Below, in pieces: positions 22,254-32,204 of a stretch of DNA of 56,992 nt (positions within the stretch are counted from its first letter, which is position 1; each line of letters opens with the position of its first letter). The notes beneath the pieces are model-generated. The model saw nothing but the letters and a program-made list of their open reading frames with translations. It was not told the DNA's origin and searched no databases. The stretch is taken from contig NW_019773881.1 in NCBI RefSeq assembly GCF_001039355.2, positions 148,977-205,968 of the forward strand, given 5' to 3'. Source of the stretch: Lingula anatina. Taxonomy: Eukaryota > Brachiopoda > Lingulata > Lingulida > Lingulidae. The position numbers were made by a program, and so were the translations under genes.

Positions 22254-25245
22254 ATGAGTCAGGGTCATAAAAGGTTCCACATCAATGAACAGGAGCTCCT
22301 GTGCAAGAATGGCTGTGGTTTCTATGGTAACCCAGCCTGGCAGGGTTTCTGTTCAAAGTGCTGGAGGGAGGAGTACCAGAAGGCAAAAAATGCTCAGTTA
22401 CAGATAGACGAACAGAATAAAATGATGAAGTATGAGCACCTTTTTGATAAGGCAGTTATAAATGTTTCAATTTACACTTACAGACCACTCCATAGTATTA
22501 ATTACCTCTGTTACATCTTTCACCTATCTATCTAGAATTTTTTATCTTATCATATTTTGTAAAAAGGAAGGAAAAAAAAACATTTGGACACCTTTAAGGT
22601 TAATTTGAAAGATAAAAGTAACAAAAAGTATCCTGTAAATGGCTGTGTAATATACTAAACAAATGTTGAAAATTATTACTTTAGAATTGGAATGCGTGTT
22701 TTATAAAAAATAGTGCCATGCATAGCAAATTACTTTGTGATAAAGTCAGATGCATATAAGTGATAAAAGATATGATTTGGGAACCCATAAATCTTATTTG
22801 TTGTTTTCTTTTAGGTGGTCGCTTATGCTGGTGATTTGCTCATTTTAGTACACTATACAAAGGCCTTTGTTTTAACAAGAAAAAGTTTTTGAATAATGTT
22901 CTTGTTGATAAAATTTCACTATAAATAATTATTTTATTGCCTGTTAGGCAGAAAACTCCAGTTGGAGCTGAAGGGAAGGCACCATCTTTTTCCAAGTTTG
23001 AAGAGAAGAAAAAGAGAGAGTCTGATAAAAGGACCCACACAGTAAAGTCTCTTTTTCGAAAGTCATCCTCAAAAGGTAAGTTAACTTACACAGTTATTTG
23101 GCAAAAGTAACAGATATGTAATTTTAAAGGTTAATTATTTAAAGAATAGAAAGAAAAAGACTTAACCAAGAGAAAATGATAATTTTAGACATAGCTGCTG
23201 AACAAGTTGCCAAAAGAGAAGCCATGAAGAGGTTAAGTTCAGAGAGCCAGCAAGTAGGAGAGGGGTTTGCAGACTTCCTTCGCAACTTATCCAAACCAGC
23301 AGCATTAGACGTGTCCAAGCACATCCGAGCTCTGATTGAGAAAATCCAGCAAAACCCTGATGTTACAGTTGATGAGCACTCTGAAATAATCCAAGATTTC
23401 TACCAGAGCATGGGGGACAGGTTACAGACACACCCAGTGTACAAAGGTAAAGCTGGCTATTTAAATTGTTGAACTGGCACAGTATTATTTAAGGACCTAT
23501 GTGGTATCTTCTGTTTGATAGTAAGTGAAGAAAAAAAATACAATAAGGAACTTCTGTACACGCTGAACATTATTGAAACTGGACCTACTGTTTCATGTTT
23601 TAGGGGACATGTCAGTGTTTGTTTGAATTGGATGTATTGGGTGGGGTAGTTAGCCATAGAGATCTTTTAAATTAAGTTTAGGGAAAGATAATTTCTAGAT
23701 TTTCTCATGCATGGCACTCTCACATATTTCACATTATTATATCCCAGGGCTTACACACACCACCAGCGACAAGTTGATGGATTACATGGAGAAGTACATC
23801 ATGACTCGGCTGTACAGGGCTGTCTTCTGTTCCATGTGGAGTGATGATGAGGAGCAAGACCTGATCATTCAGAAAAGAATACGAAGTCTTCATTGGGTCA
23901 GCGAACAAAATCTGGAAGCCTCTATTAGTGTGAATGAACCCAGTGTCAGAGCCCTTGTGGATAGTGCTATTACAGGTAATTATTGGTCAATCTATAGTGA
24001 TGCATTTGACATCAAAGTTATAAATCCCTCAACTTGCTTGCTCCAAGTTACACATTTGCCAATTAAGCAGTACAATCTGGGTCTTTCCTGGCTTAATTGG
24101 CCAGAAATAGATATCATTCATAAATTAGTTTGACATGTTATGCATTGGTCGTGAATTAAAGACAGCAAGTTGTTGTTCTTTCTGTTGTTGAATTAAAAGT
24201 TGTACAAAAATGGGGGGAAATGTTCATACCTCTTATTCTGGTTTCAGACATCATTGAAATGGATTCAAAGAGGGCCCCCCAGGACAAACTAGCTTCTGTA
24301 GTCCGGTGTAGCAATCACATCTTTGAGGCACTGAAGGCCTCTCAGAACAACGAGCCAGCCAGTGCGGATGACTTCTTGCCTGCCTTGATCTATATTGTAC
24401 TTCAGGCCAACCCTCCTAGGCTGCAGTCCAACATCAAGTACATCACAAGGTTTTCTAACCCCAGCAGGCTAATGAGTGGGGAAGCAGGGTATTACTTCAC
24501 CAATTTGGTGAGTGTTGCACATGCCATTGATTTACACTGTATCAAGTTGTTAACCAGGAAAGTTTTTTTTTTTTAGTATTTTAGACAATCTTTTGCTCAC
24601 AAAGTTATGATTAGACTTTTTTAATTGTCTATTTTAATAATTTTTTATTTCATGTTTTTTTATTTAATTCATGTTTATTTTTTCTTTGTAGTGGTCATAT
24701 TATTACTGGTAGTTTTTACGGAAGATGTGTAATGTTGACATTACATATAACGTGTGATATTTTTTCAGTGCTGTGTTGTGGCATTCATAGAGAACCTAAA
24801 TGCAGAGTCTTTGAACATGACCCCAGAAGAATTTGAAGGTTATATGTCTGGAAAACTTGTACCCAGAGACAGTAAAGAAGGACATATTTGTGAAGGACTG
24901 CGACTGATGTACCAAAATTTGGCAAATTTATCAGAGTTAAGACAAAGACATGAGAAAGTCATGGCTGAGGCCATGCAACTGCAACAAGAAATTGTAGAAT
25001 TCAAGGAAAATTTTAAGAAGGAAATTCAATCAGTTTTAACCAAGAATCCTTGGACCATTAAACCTAGGAAGACCAAAGTGGATTTGGATGCAGAGAGTCC
25101 AGCAACAGATATGCTTCCTCCTCCTCTTATTCCACAAATAGTGGGAGAACCAATGGTTGTCCAACATGATCAAAGCAATGCAAATTCCACAGATATGACC
25201 ACAGAGCCTCATGTGACAGTTACTGATACAGCTGTAGAAGAATAA
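22254..25245 (+). CDS. RABGEF1: Rabex-5, Rab5 guanine-nucleotide exchange factor (508 aa)
   Basis: Exons 22254-22429, 22948-23075, 23189-23446, 23748-23975, 24248-24507, 24769-25245. ATG 22254 was chosen because it begins [10 protein letters not shown]..., giving a length (508) near the vertebrate protein (about 491). An A20-type zinc finger ([20 protein letters not shown]) is followed by [13 protein letters not shown] and a helical bundle. The VPS9 domain covers [55 protein letters not shown] and [10 protein letters not shown]. The catalytic Asp (in ADDFLP) and Tyr (in GYYFTN) are present, and a C-terminal coiled coil follows. It activates Rab5 on early endosomes. The MIU ubiquitin-binding helix normally just after the zinc finger is not evident. 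The exon at 22226 begins upstream of ATG, so a 5' UTR exon lies further left. Confidence 0.96.
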
Positions 25246-26313
25246 GAGGCTGCAAAGAAGAGCTCAACACTCCCATCTACTTCACTCTCTGCCACCTGCT
25301 CTACCTATTACAAGGCATTCATCACAATTTAGATCGTCATTTCAACCACCAAAACTTTCCCATTTTAAGAATGAGGCAATGAGTGATCAGAATTCAATTT
25401 TTTTATTTTAAAAACATTTTTTTTTTTTTTTTTTGGTGTTGAGCTTTGTAAACAAGGTGCTATAAAATAGTATTAAACTAATATTTATGAATTCATTCAT
25501 TCGTCTAAATGGTCGCACTGGGTATGTATGTGATAGTTAAATGTACAATCCTGTTTTAGAAAGCATTTTAGATAATATGTTACTTTTTTTGTAAAATGGG
25601 CTTCTACAAACATCCCATCAACGGTTGCAGTGTATGCTGGGATGTATAACAAGACCATCGATTTGCAACGAAATGTTGGATAATGTAATATTAATAATTT
25701 CATAAATTTTTTTTTTTTTTTTTTTTTTTTTTCTGTACAACTTGGTAATAAGAGGGTCCTTATGGTTTTATCGATAAGTTATAGTGGAGAAGATTTTTAT
25801 GATGGTTTTATGGCATTTTATTTCCTTGGTCATGGACTTGCTCATTGGGTTTCATATTGTAGAGGGTGACTAGATTCATATTGTGGTAAAAAAAGTACAC
25901 ATGCAAAAGAAACCCGTTTGTCAGTGAGGCCAAAAAGGTTGCACTGGTTTCACCTTTCTTGTTAAAGATATTATTTATTTCATTTCAATTCTGTCCTAGT
26001 ATACATGTGATGGTCCAGGAAGGGAAGATTACTCTGCAGCAGCAGATTTTTCTGTTGTGACTAATTTATTATTTGTTGACTAGTTTTAAACTGGAAATTA
26101 TTGTAATTTCTGTTGTGAATAAAGATTATTGTGATTATTGTAGCCATCTTGTTTTTGCTAATATTCAGGACAATGCCATTAAAGCAACATTTACTTGCCA
26201 AAGAAATCGATGACAAAAGCAACGATGTAAGTTCAAATGTCTGGCACAAGTTTATTATGAATTGGTCTTAGTTAACAGTATTTTTCCATACAGTACTTTT
26301 GCTGATATTACTC
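25246..26313. other. Tail-to-tail 3' UTRs of Rabex-5 and RPUSD4-like
   Basis: AATAAA at 26118-26123 serves Rabex-5 (+). TTTATT at 26251-26256 is the candidate signal for the leftward RPUSD4-like gene, so the two transcripts end within about 130 bp of each other and could overlap. It includes a T run of 26 at 25707-25732. Confidence 0.65.
26118..26123 (+). terminator. Poly(A) signal AATAAA of Rabex-5
   Basis: First good AATAAA after the stop at 25245, followed by a GT/T-rich stretch (gattattgtgattattgtagcc...tgttttt). Confidence 0.65.
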
Positions 26314-29300
26314 CTATCTACTACGCCTCTTGCTGTTGAGCTTCAGTCTTCTTAGTGATATTAAAAAATGTTTGGGCAATCTAGCTGATATAGCTATGTT
26401 CCGGCCAGCCTCAAACTCTGGTAGGAGAACAGACTTGCAGTGGAGGTGCATTGGAACATGGCGGACCTTCTGCTGACGGATGCCCAACATTTCCAGGGTT
26501 TCATGGTGGAGTCGCTGTAAGTGGAAGAAAATGTTCAGACAGCTGTTAAACTTACTTCACTGGATATGACATCTTAAGATTCACTTAAACCCAACCCCAT
26601 GACAAAATATGCTTTGTTAAAAAATGGCTAACATTTTAAACAACTTTCAAGTTACCTGAACACAGTTTTACTTTACTTAAAAAATTCTATAACTGTCACA
26701 TTTGTCTCTGGCAACCTTTCCACTAACCTGAGGTGCTAATTTTGTAAAATGAGAGTACTTGTGATCTCCTAATATTGCTGTGCTTACACCAAGAGCTAAG
26801 TGACAGCGTAGTTGGTCTTTCACACCTGCAAAAAGTCATGGAATCGGTAATTCAAAGAAGTACTATCAATACAGGACTGCATATCAATTGGCGAGTTGAA
26901 AATGTTTCGATCTCTTCCACTGTAATTCAAGTCTTATATGTATGTTCTTTGTATATAATGATAAAGTTTACATCAATAAAAGCTCTTACCTGTCATTGGC
27001 AGGCATTCCACCAATGCACACTTTCCATTATCATCTAAGACCTTATACTTTGTGACTGCCTCAAGTACGTCTTTACGACGCTTTCTCATCACCAATTTGG
27101 TTTCCTCAGTGTAATCAGGGATAAGGGTCATCTGCAGTGAGGAGTGCAAAAACAAACATACACCATTCAAATGGATTTTAGTTGTATCAGTACAAGATTT
27201 TTTTTTTTTTTTTTTTTTTTGCAATATGGTTTAACCTTCTAACGTAGGCGTACTGCAATGAAAATTTTCTTAGTTGTGTCAAAACCAAACTTGGGTACTT
27301 TTGCTGGTTTGTGCTGGATTAAAAAAATAAGAACATCATTAACAATAATTACTATAATAAAAAGCAAGCAATGATACCAATGCTCACATACAAAACGACC
27401 TGAATAATCAATACTATATAAAGATTTATGAACTTACTTTTTCTATCGACTTGCCCTGTATTTTGATCTTTGCCATTGCCATCGGGATGTCTACTGTAGC
27501 TAAAGTGAAATTAGCAGTTAAATTACAGCGCTGTATCACTTCATGAATTCAAAAAATTAAAACATACAGTTGGCCATTTATAACTTAAGACTATTTACTC
27601 TTCAACATCCTTAACAGTTGGGAAATGTATACTCAACAGTATTTTTTTTTTTCAAATATATCACAAAGATTTTTTTGTCTTATTATCCCTTAAACTGTTT
27701 TGTGTACCACGAATGAGCACAATTCAAAGAGGAATGAAGTATGAATCGTGTTGTCACTAAACATATTGTTATTTCCTATGATAAGTCTTACCTTTTGGTA
27801 TAACTGGCACTCCCTTGGTTATTGCCCAGTACTTTTTTATCATGTCACCTCTTAAAACTGCTGCCTGTATTTTTTCTGTCATTTCTCTGGTTCTGAAACA
27901 AATGTGAAATCAAGGCATCATTCCACAAACAGATGCTTGAAAAAATTGACCACTGCATACACACAGGCACTCACTGAAATATGGTAAGATTTGGACAAAT
28001 CTAAGAACACTATAGAGTATATAAAAGTTCGGAGTGCATGCATGCATGCGTGCGTGCGTGCGTGTCATAGAAAGAGAGAGAGGGATTCATATTCACGATT
28101 TAAAAACTCACTTTGCAAGAAGCAAGACCCCAGTTTCATACTGAGCCACTCTGTGAGCGAGATGGAGCCTCTCCACCTGATGTCTTCTCTTCTGTAGTAC
28201 CTGGACCACTTCTGGCAACAGCTGGCCAACAGACATTGGTACACCAGGACCACCTTCAAATAACAGATACAAATATTTTTTTCTGGGTAAAAAAGCGTGT
28301 AAGACCCCATTCAGAATAGGGGACTAACTAGCCCAAGGGTCAAATATGGCCAACCCACTTGAATACCTCCCCACGGGTTATCTATTCAGTGTCTATTGGC
28401 AGATTAGACAACAAGCTTTGTAGTGGGTCACCATATTTGACCCTCGGACTAGGTAGTCTCCTATTATGAATGGGGCCTAATAAATAAAACCTGTTACATA
28501 CCCATGCAGAGGTAAATTGGTAAAATGATGGTAACAATATAGACATATATCATTATCAAGATATCACTTCACAAACTACAGGTAGCTACTCACCATGAAC
28601 TGGAAGTCCATATGGCTTGTTTATGGCAATAATATCATCTGGAAATAAGAACAAATATGAGAGTTTCTAAACATCTTTATTTCAGAAGTATTCCTTTAGT
28701 GATTGAAAAATAGAATTCAGGAGCAATAAAAACCACATCCATGAAACTTGCCAAACCAACATTTTAACAGAAAAAAGATATGACAAAATTGGGAAGTTAT
28801 CTAACAAGCTTTGACTCTGTAAATAGTAAAATTGAAACTGTAAATTGGTAAAATAGTGACTTTCTTTATCAAACATTTTTTTAAATTTTGTTTCTTGAAA
28901 CTTACAAAGATTTCCACCAGCAAGTGGCATATTACTTACTCTCATCATATATTATTTCATCCACCAACATTTTTGCAGCCACCTCTTTTGGTATATGTTT
29001 CCAATTTGGGACAATGTCTTTCAATATTCTGTATCCCATGCTGTCTACTTTACCAATAAAGACCTGTCCATCTGAAAAATATAGAAAAAAATTATGGTAT
29101 TGTATAATTTCATAATATGATAATTGCTCTTTTCTAATTTGATCAACTACAAGGCTTCATTAGAAAGGGTGAAAGAAACACTGTTCTAACATAAATCCAA
29201 CAAAACAAGCCAGAGATCATAATCTTCACTGAAAATCATTTGTGACACTTTAAACTTGAACAAATCAAACTATTAATCAACTAAAAAGATACCTTCTTCT

Positions 29301-31986
29301 ATCTTTTTCAGGCCCTTCTTCTGTATCCTGACCTTCATAGCCATATCATATGCAGTCTGTGGATCATCAATATTGAAAGAATCTGCCTGCTTATTCCGTT
29401 CCTCTTGTTTAGTGACATTTCTTGGGCGCCTTCCAGTTGATTTTTCTGATTCAAAATCTTGGCTTGATGAACCTGAACCACCATGCTCTTTTCCATCAGT
29501 CCTGTGATGTCCACTCTGACGAGGCCTCCTTTCCGAGGGGTCATCATGGTCAATTGTAGATGGATGACCAGACAGTTTCCTTTCCATTGCTTCACTGTGG
29601 GAAGACTGGTTGGTGATCTCCTTACCACGCATCTGAAATAAATCGTTTTAGTCTATTAGGTTGGGAAAAAAAAACACAGCAATAAATGCACTATCATAAT
29701 TAAACCTTTCTAAATATGTTTATATCCTCCAGCATTATATACCAGCACACTGCATTTATCAGTCATTGAATTTGTATGAGGTGGTGTAAAACAATTGAAA
29801 CTAAAAGATACCCCCCTCCAAAAAAATAAAATAAATAAATAAAATAGATACATGTACATCTCAGATGTGTGCTGTATTGTTAACTGCCAAATGGTATGAA
29901 TTTAGTTCAAAATTATTTTCAAGAACACAAAAAATCATTTTTAGTTTAAAATATATTTTTGAGAGACAATATGACTTAGAACATATCTGGGGTAGCACTA
30001 ACACTCACCAATTTAGCCAAATGCTAAAACTGACTGAAATTGGCTAAACAAAATAGGGTTGATTTGACTTATTTTAGTCAAATTTAAACCATTTGGACAT
30101 AAAAGTGATGAAAAAGTAGTATTTTGGCTAAAGGAAAAAAATTGCTAGCGCCACCCCAGCATATATATAATTTATAATTAAGATTATTTCAGTGGCCCAG
30201 TGTTTTCCAACACCATGTATTTGATGAGTGTAATATTCAAATTATTCTCATGTCATCTCTTGATTTTTACTACTCCATTAAGTTCATTTATAAATTATTT
30301 TATTTAAACATATTTTGAAATAAAACTGGACTCCTAGGCAAACCAATCTTGAAGTTTGCTGCTTTTCATTCATGTTAATCACCAGAAATTACTGTTTTTG
30401 CAGACATACATATTTTGGCATGACACTTGTACCTTTCTAATTTCTTTTACCTGTTGAGTTTCCATATTTTTAAGGAATTTTGGAATTGACTCATTATCAG
30501 AATATCTCTCTTTTGCTTGTGATTCGTTGTAAAAAGGTTCAAAGTACTGCTCATCAATGAAACTCAGTCCTTCCAAATCCTGTGCAACCTCACTACTCCT
30601 GGCTTCAGTGCTGTATGCTGACTGATAAGTTTCAATGTCCTTTTCAGTGACAGGTACAGATTCAGATGAATGTGAACCTATTTCACCAAAATATTGCTCA
30701 TCAATGAAACTCAGTCCTTCCAAATCCTGTGCAACCTCACTACTCCTGGCTTCAGTGCTGTCTGCTGACTGATAAGTTTCAATGTCCTTTTTAGTGACAG
30801 GTACAGATTCAGATGAATGTGAACCTATTTCACCAAAATATTGTTCATCAATGAAACTCAGTCCTTCCAAATCCTGTGCAACCTCATTACTACTGGCTTC
30901 AGTGCTGTCTGCTAACTGATAAGTTTCAATGTCCTTTTTAGTGACAGGTACAGGTTCAGATGAATGTGAACCCATTTCACCATCTACTTTTGGTGAATTG
31001 AAATTGGGCAAGATGTTTTCCTCAGGTTTCGGGTCATCATTATCATTTTCCTTATCACTCAGCCTGAAGTCACTTTGTGTTGTTTTAGGCTCGCCAAAAT
31101 GAGGTTTTTCCAACTGCCAGTTACTGTTTATGTAACTTTTCACTTTAGTGTCTATGTCATCAATAGAATCAGTAACAACAGTATTAGTAATTTTCTTTGA
31201 TTTTTTATCTATTTTTGGGAGATGCATTTCTATTTCTTGAAAATGTACACTTTGAAGGTTATCTGGATGTTTTACATATCCCACATTTTGCACTGATTTT
31301 GATAGGACTGAGCTGCTTAAACTTTTGACATTTTCTTCCTCTTTTGCTGATACTGATAAATCTCTGACAGGCCTGTCAAAGATTTGGGCGTCTTCCATTT
31401 CTTCTATAGGCACTTCACTTTGCATGTGCAGCATGGCATCATGAACGTCCAGCTCACCATGTCGACTGAGTTTATTGTCACTATCAAAGCGTATCATGCC
31501 AAATGGGGCAACCATAACTTTTTCCGCATATGCAGGTTTCTTGGGGGTTATCGAATCACGCTTCACGCTGTCCATGTCGTCCTTCTGAATGTTCGGAGTT
31601 TTTGGCAAATACAACATATCTCGCTGGAAAGCCTCTATCCCAAACATATCTGAATTAGCAATATCTTCGTCTGTATGCTGACTGAAGTTATCATTACTCC
31701 CACTGGTAGCAGGCTTACCTGCTGCCCTATAGAAACGTGTCTTGTTTTCGTTCGTGCCTCGCTTCTTTATCTGGGGTCGTGCATTTACCTCCACCTCAGA
31801 GTGGTTTCTAAAACTTTGTTTTTGCCGGCCGCGAGTGTTAACAGACATCGATCTAGAAACATGTCCAATTTTAACATCCCAATTTCTAAGGTGGAACATG
31901 CGCCGTGAAAACAGTAACATATTACCAGAAATATTAACGGTCTTGTGGACAAACATTCTCGAGGCGTGCAGCATGGTAGCTGCCAT
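26314..31986 (-). CDS. RPUSD4-like mitochondrial pseudouridine synthase with long N-terminal extension (~932 aa)
   Basis: Exons in gene order: 30451-31986 (ATG; donor could also be at 30433), 29293-29632, 28940-29071, 28594-28638, 28112-28253, 27792-27892, 27438-27499, 26990-27131, 26728-26825, 26314-26514 (TAG). The C-terminal 300 residues match RPUSD4/RluA enzymes: DIIAINKPYGLPVHGGPG, RLHLAHR...ETGVLLLAK, KKYWAIT, KCALVECLPMTGVKDQLRCHLA and ILGDHKYSHFTKLAPQ. RPUSD4 modifies mitochondrial 16S rRNA and tRNA, and the Arg-rich first residues suit mitochondrial import. Two oddities: the active-site HRLDKETTG is HRVAQYETG here, so the catalytic Asp is Ala; and about 620 residues precede the core, including three 49-residue repeats, where the human protein is about 377 residues in all. 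Whether the first exon belongs to the same transcript rests on phase-compatible junctions only. Confidence 0.85.
28303..28477. mobile_element. 175-bp Tourist/Harbinger-like MITE
   Basis: Arms of about 55 bp are inverted copies (G[A/G]CCCCATTCA..AATAGG.GACTA and its complement, then AGGGTCAAATATGG). TAA flanks both ends (28300-28302 and 28478-28480), the TWA target size of PIF/Harbinger elements. No coding capacity. It sits in an RPUSD4-like intron. Confidence 0.65.
29987..30159. mobile_element. 173-bp MITE with CTGGGGTRGCRCTARCA termini
   Basis: The left end CTGGGGTAGCACTAACA and the inverted right end TGCTAGCGCCACCCCAG match at 14 of 17 positions. Flanking CATAT occurs at 29982-29986 and 30160-30164, a 5-bp target duplication. 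Non-coding, in the first RPUSD4-like intron. Confidence 0.6.
30548..30988 (-). repeat. Three 147-bp tandem repeats inside the RPUSD4-like first exon
   Basis: Units 30548-30694, 30695-30841 and 30842-30988 are in frame and encode 49-residue repeats built on GSHSSE.VPVTKKDIETYQ and VAQDLEGLSFIDEQYF. The units are nearly identical, so the duplication is recent or homogenised and copy number may vary between individuals. Confidence 0.92.
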
Positions 31987-32204
31987 GTTGGATTTGATTC
32001 AAGACGCTCCTTTTATTGGGAAAGGCAAATGATTATCTTTAAATATTGGCATCAAATTGTACTGTTTTGTGTGAACATAGTAATGAAAATTACAATAACA
32101 TACAAATATAAGTCCATTTTAATCTTTATTGGTTACATAAGAGAAATGAGATATCCCGGAAGTATATTTGGAGAGCAGAAGGTTGTCTTGGTAACTGCAG
32201 AAAA
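31987..32204. promoter_or_regulatory. Bidirectional promoter between RPUSD4-like and VTA1
   Basis: Only 218 bp separate the two start codons, which point away from each other. No TATA box is placed convincingly for either side. A shared head-to-head promoter is inferred from spacing. Confidence 0.55.

Noticed and set aside
27241-27320. Possible extra RPUSD4-like exon
   Set aside because: Exons 27438-27499 and 26990-27131 already join at phase 0 and give the expected family order (then MTLIPDYTEE), so no exon is needed here.
30548-30988. CRISPR-like tandem array
   Set aside because: Direct tandem units with no spacers, inside a coding frame in a eukaryotic gene.
31384-32032. Plus-strand ORFs opposite the RPUSD4-like first exon
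   Set aside because: Antisense shadows; the minus frame has consistent codon structure, in-frame repeats and splice continuity.
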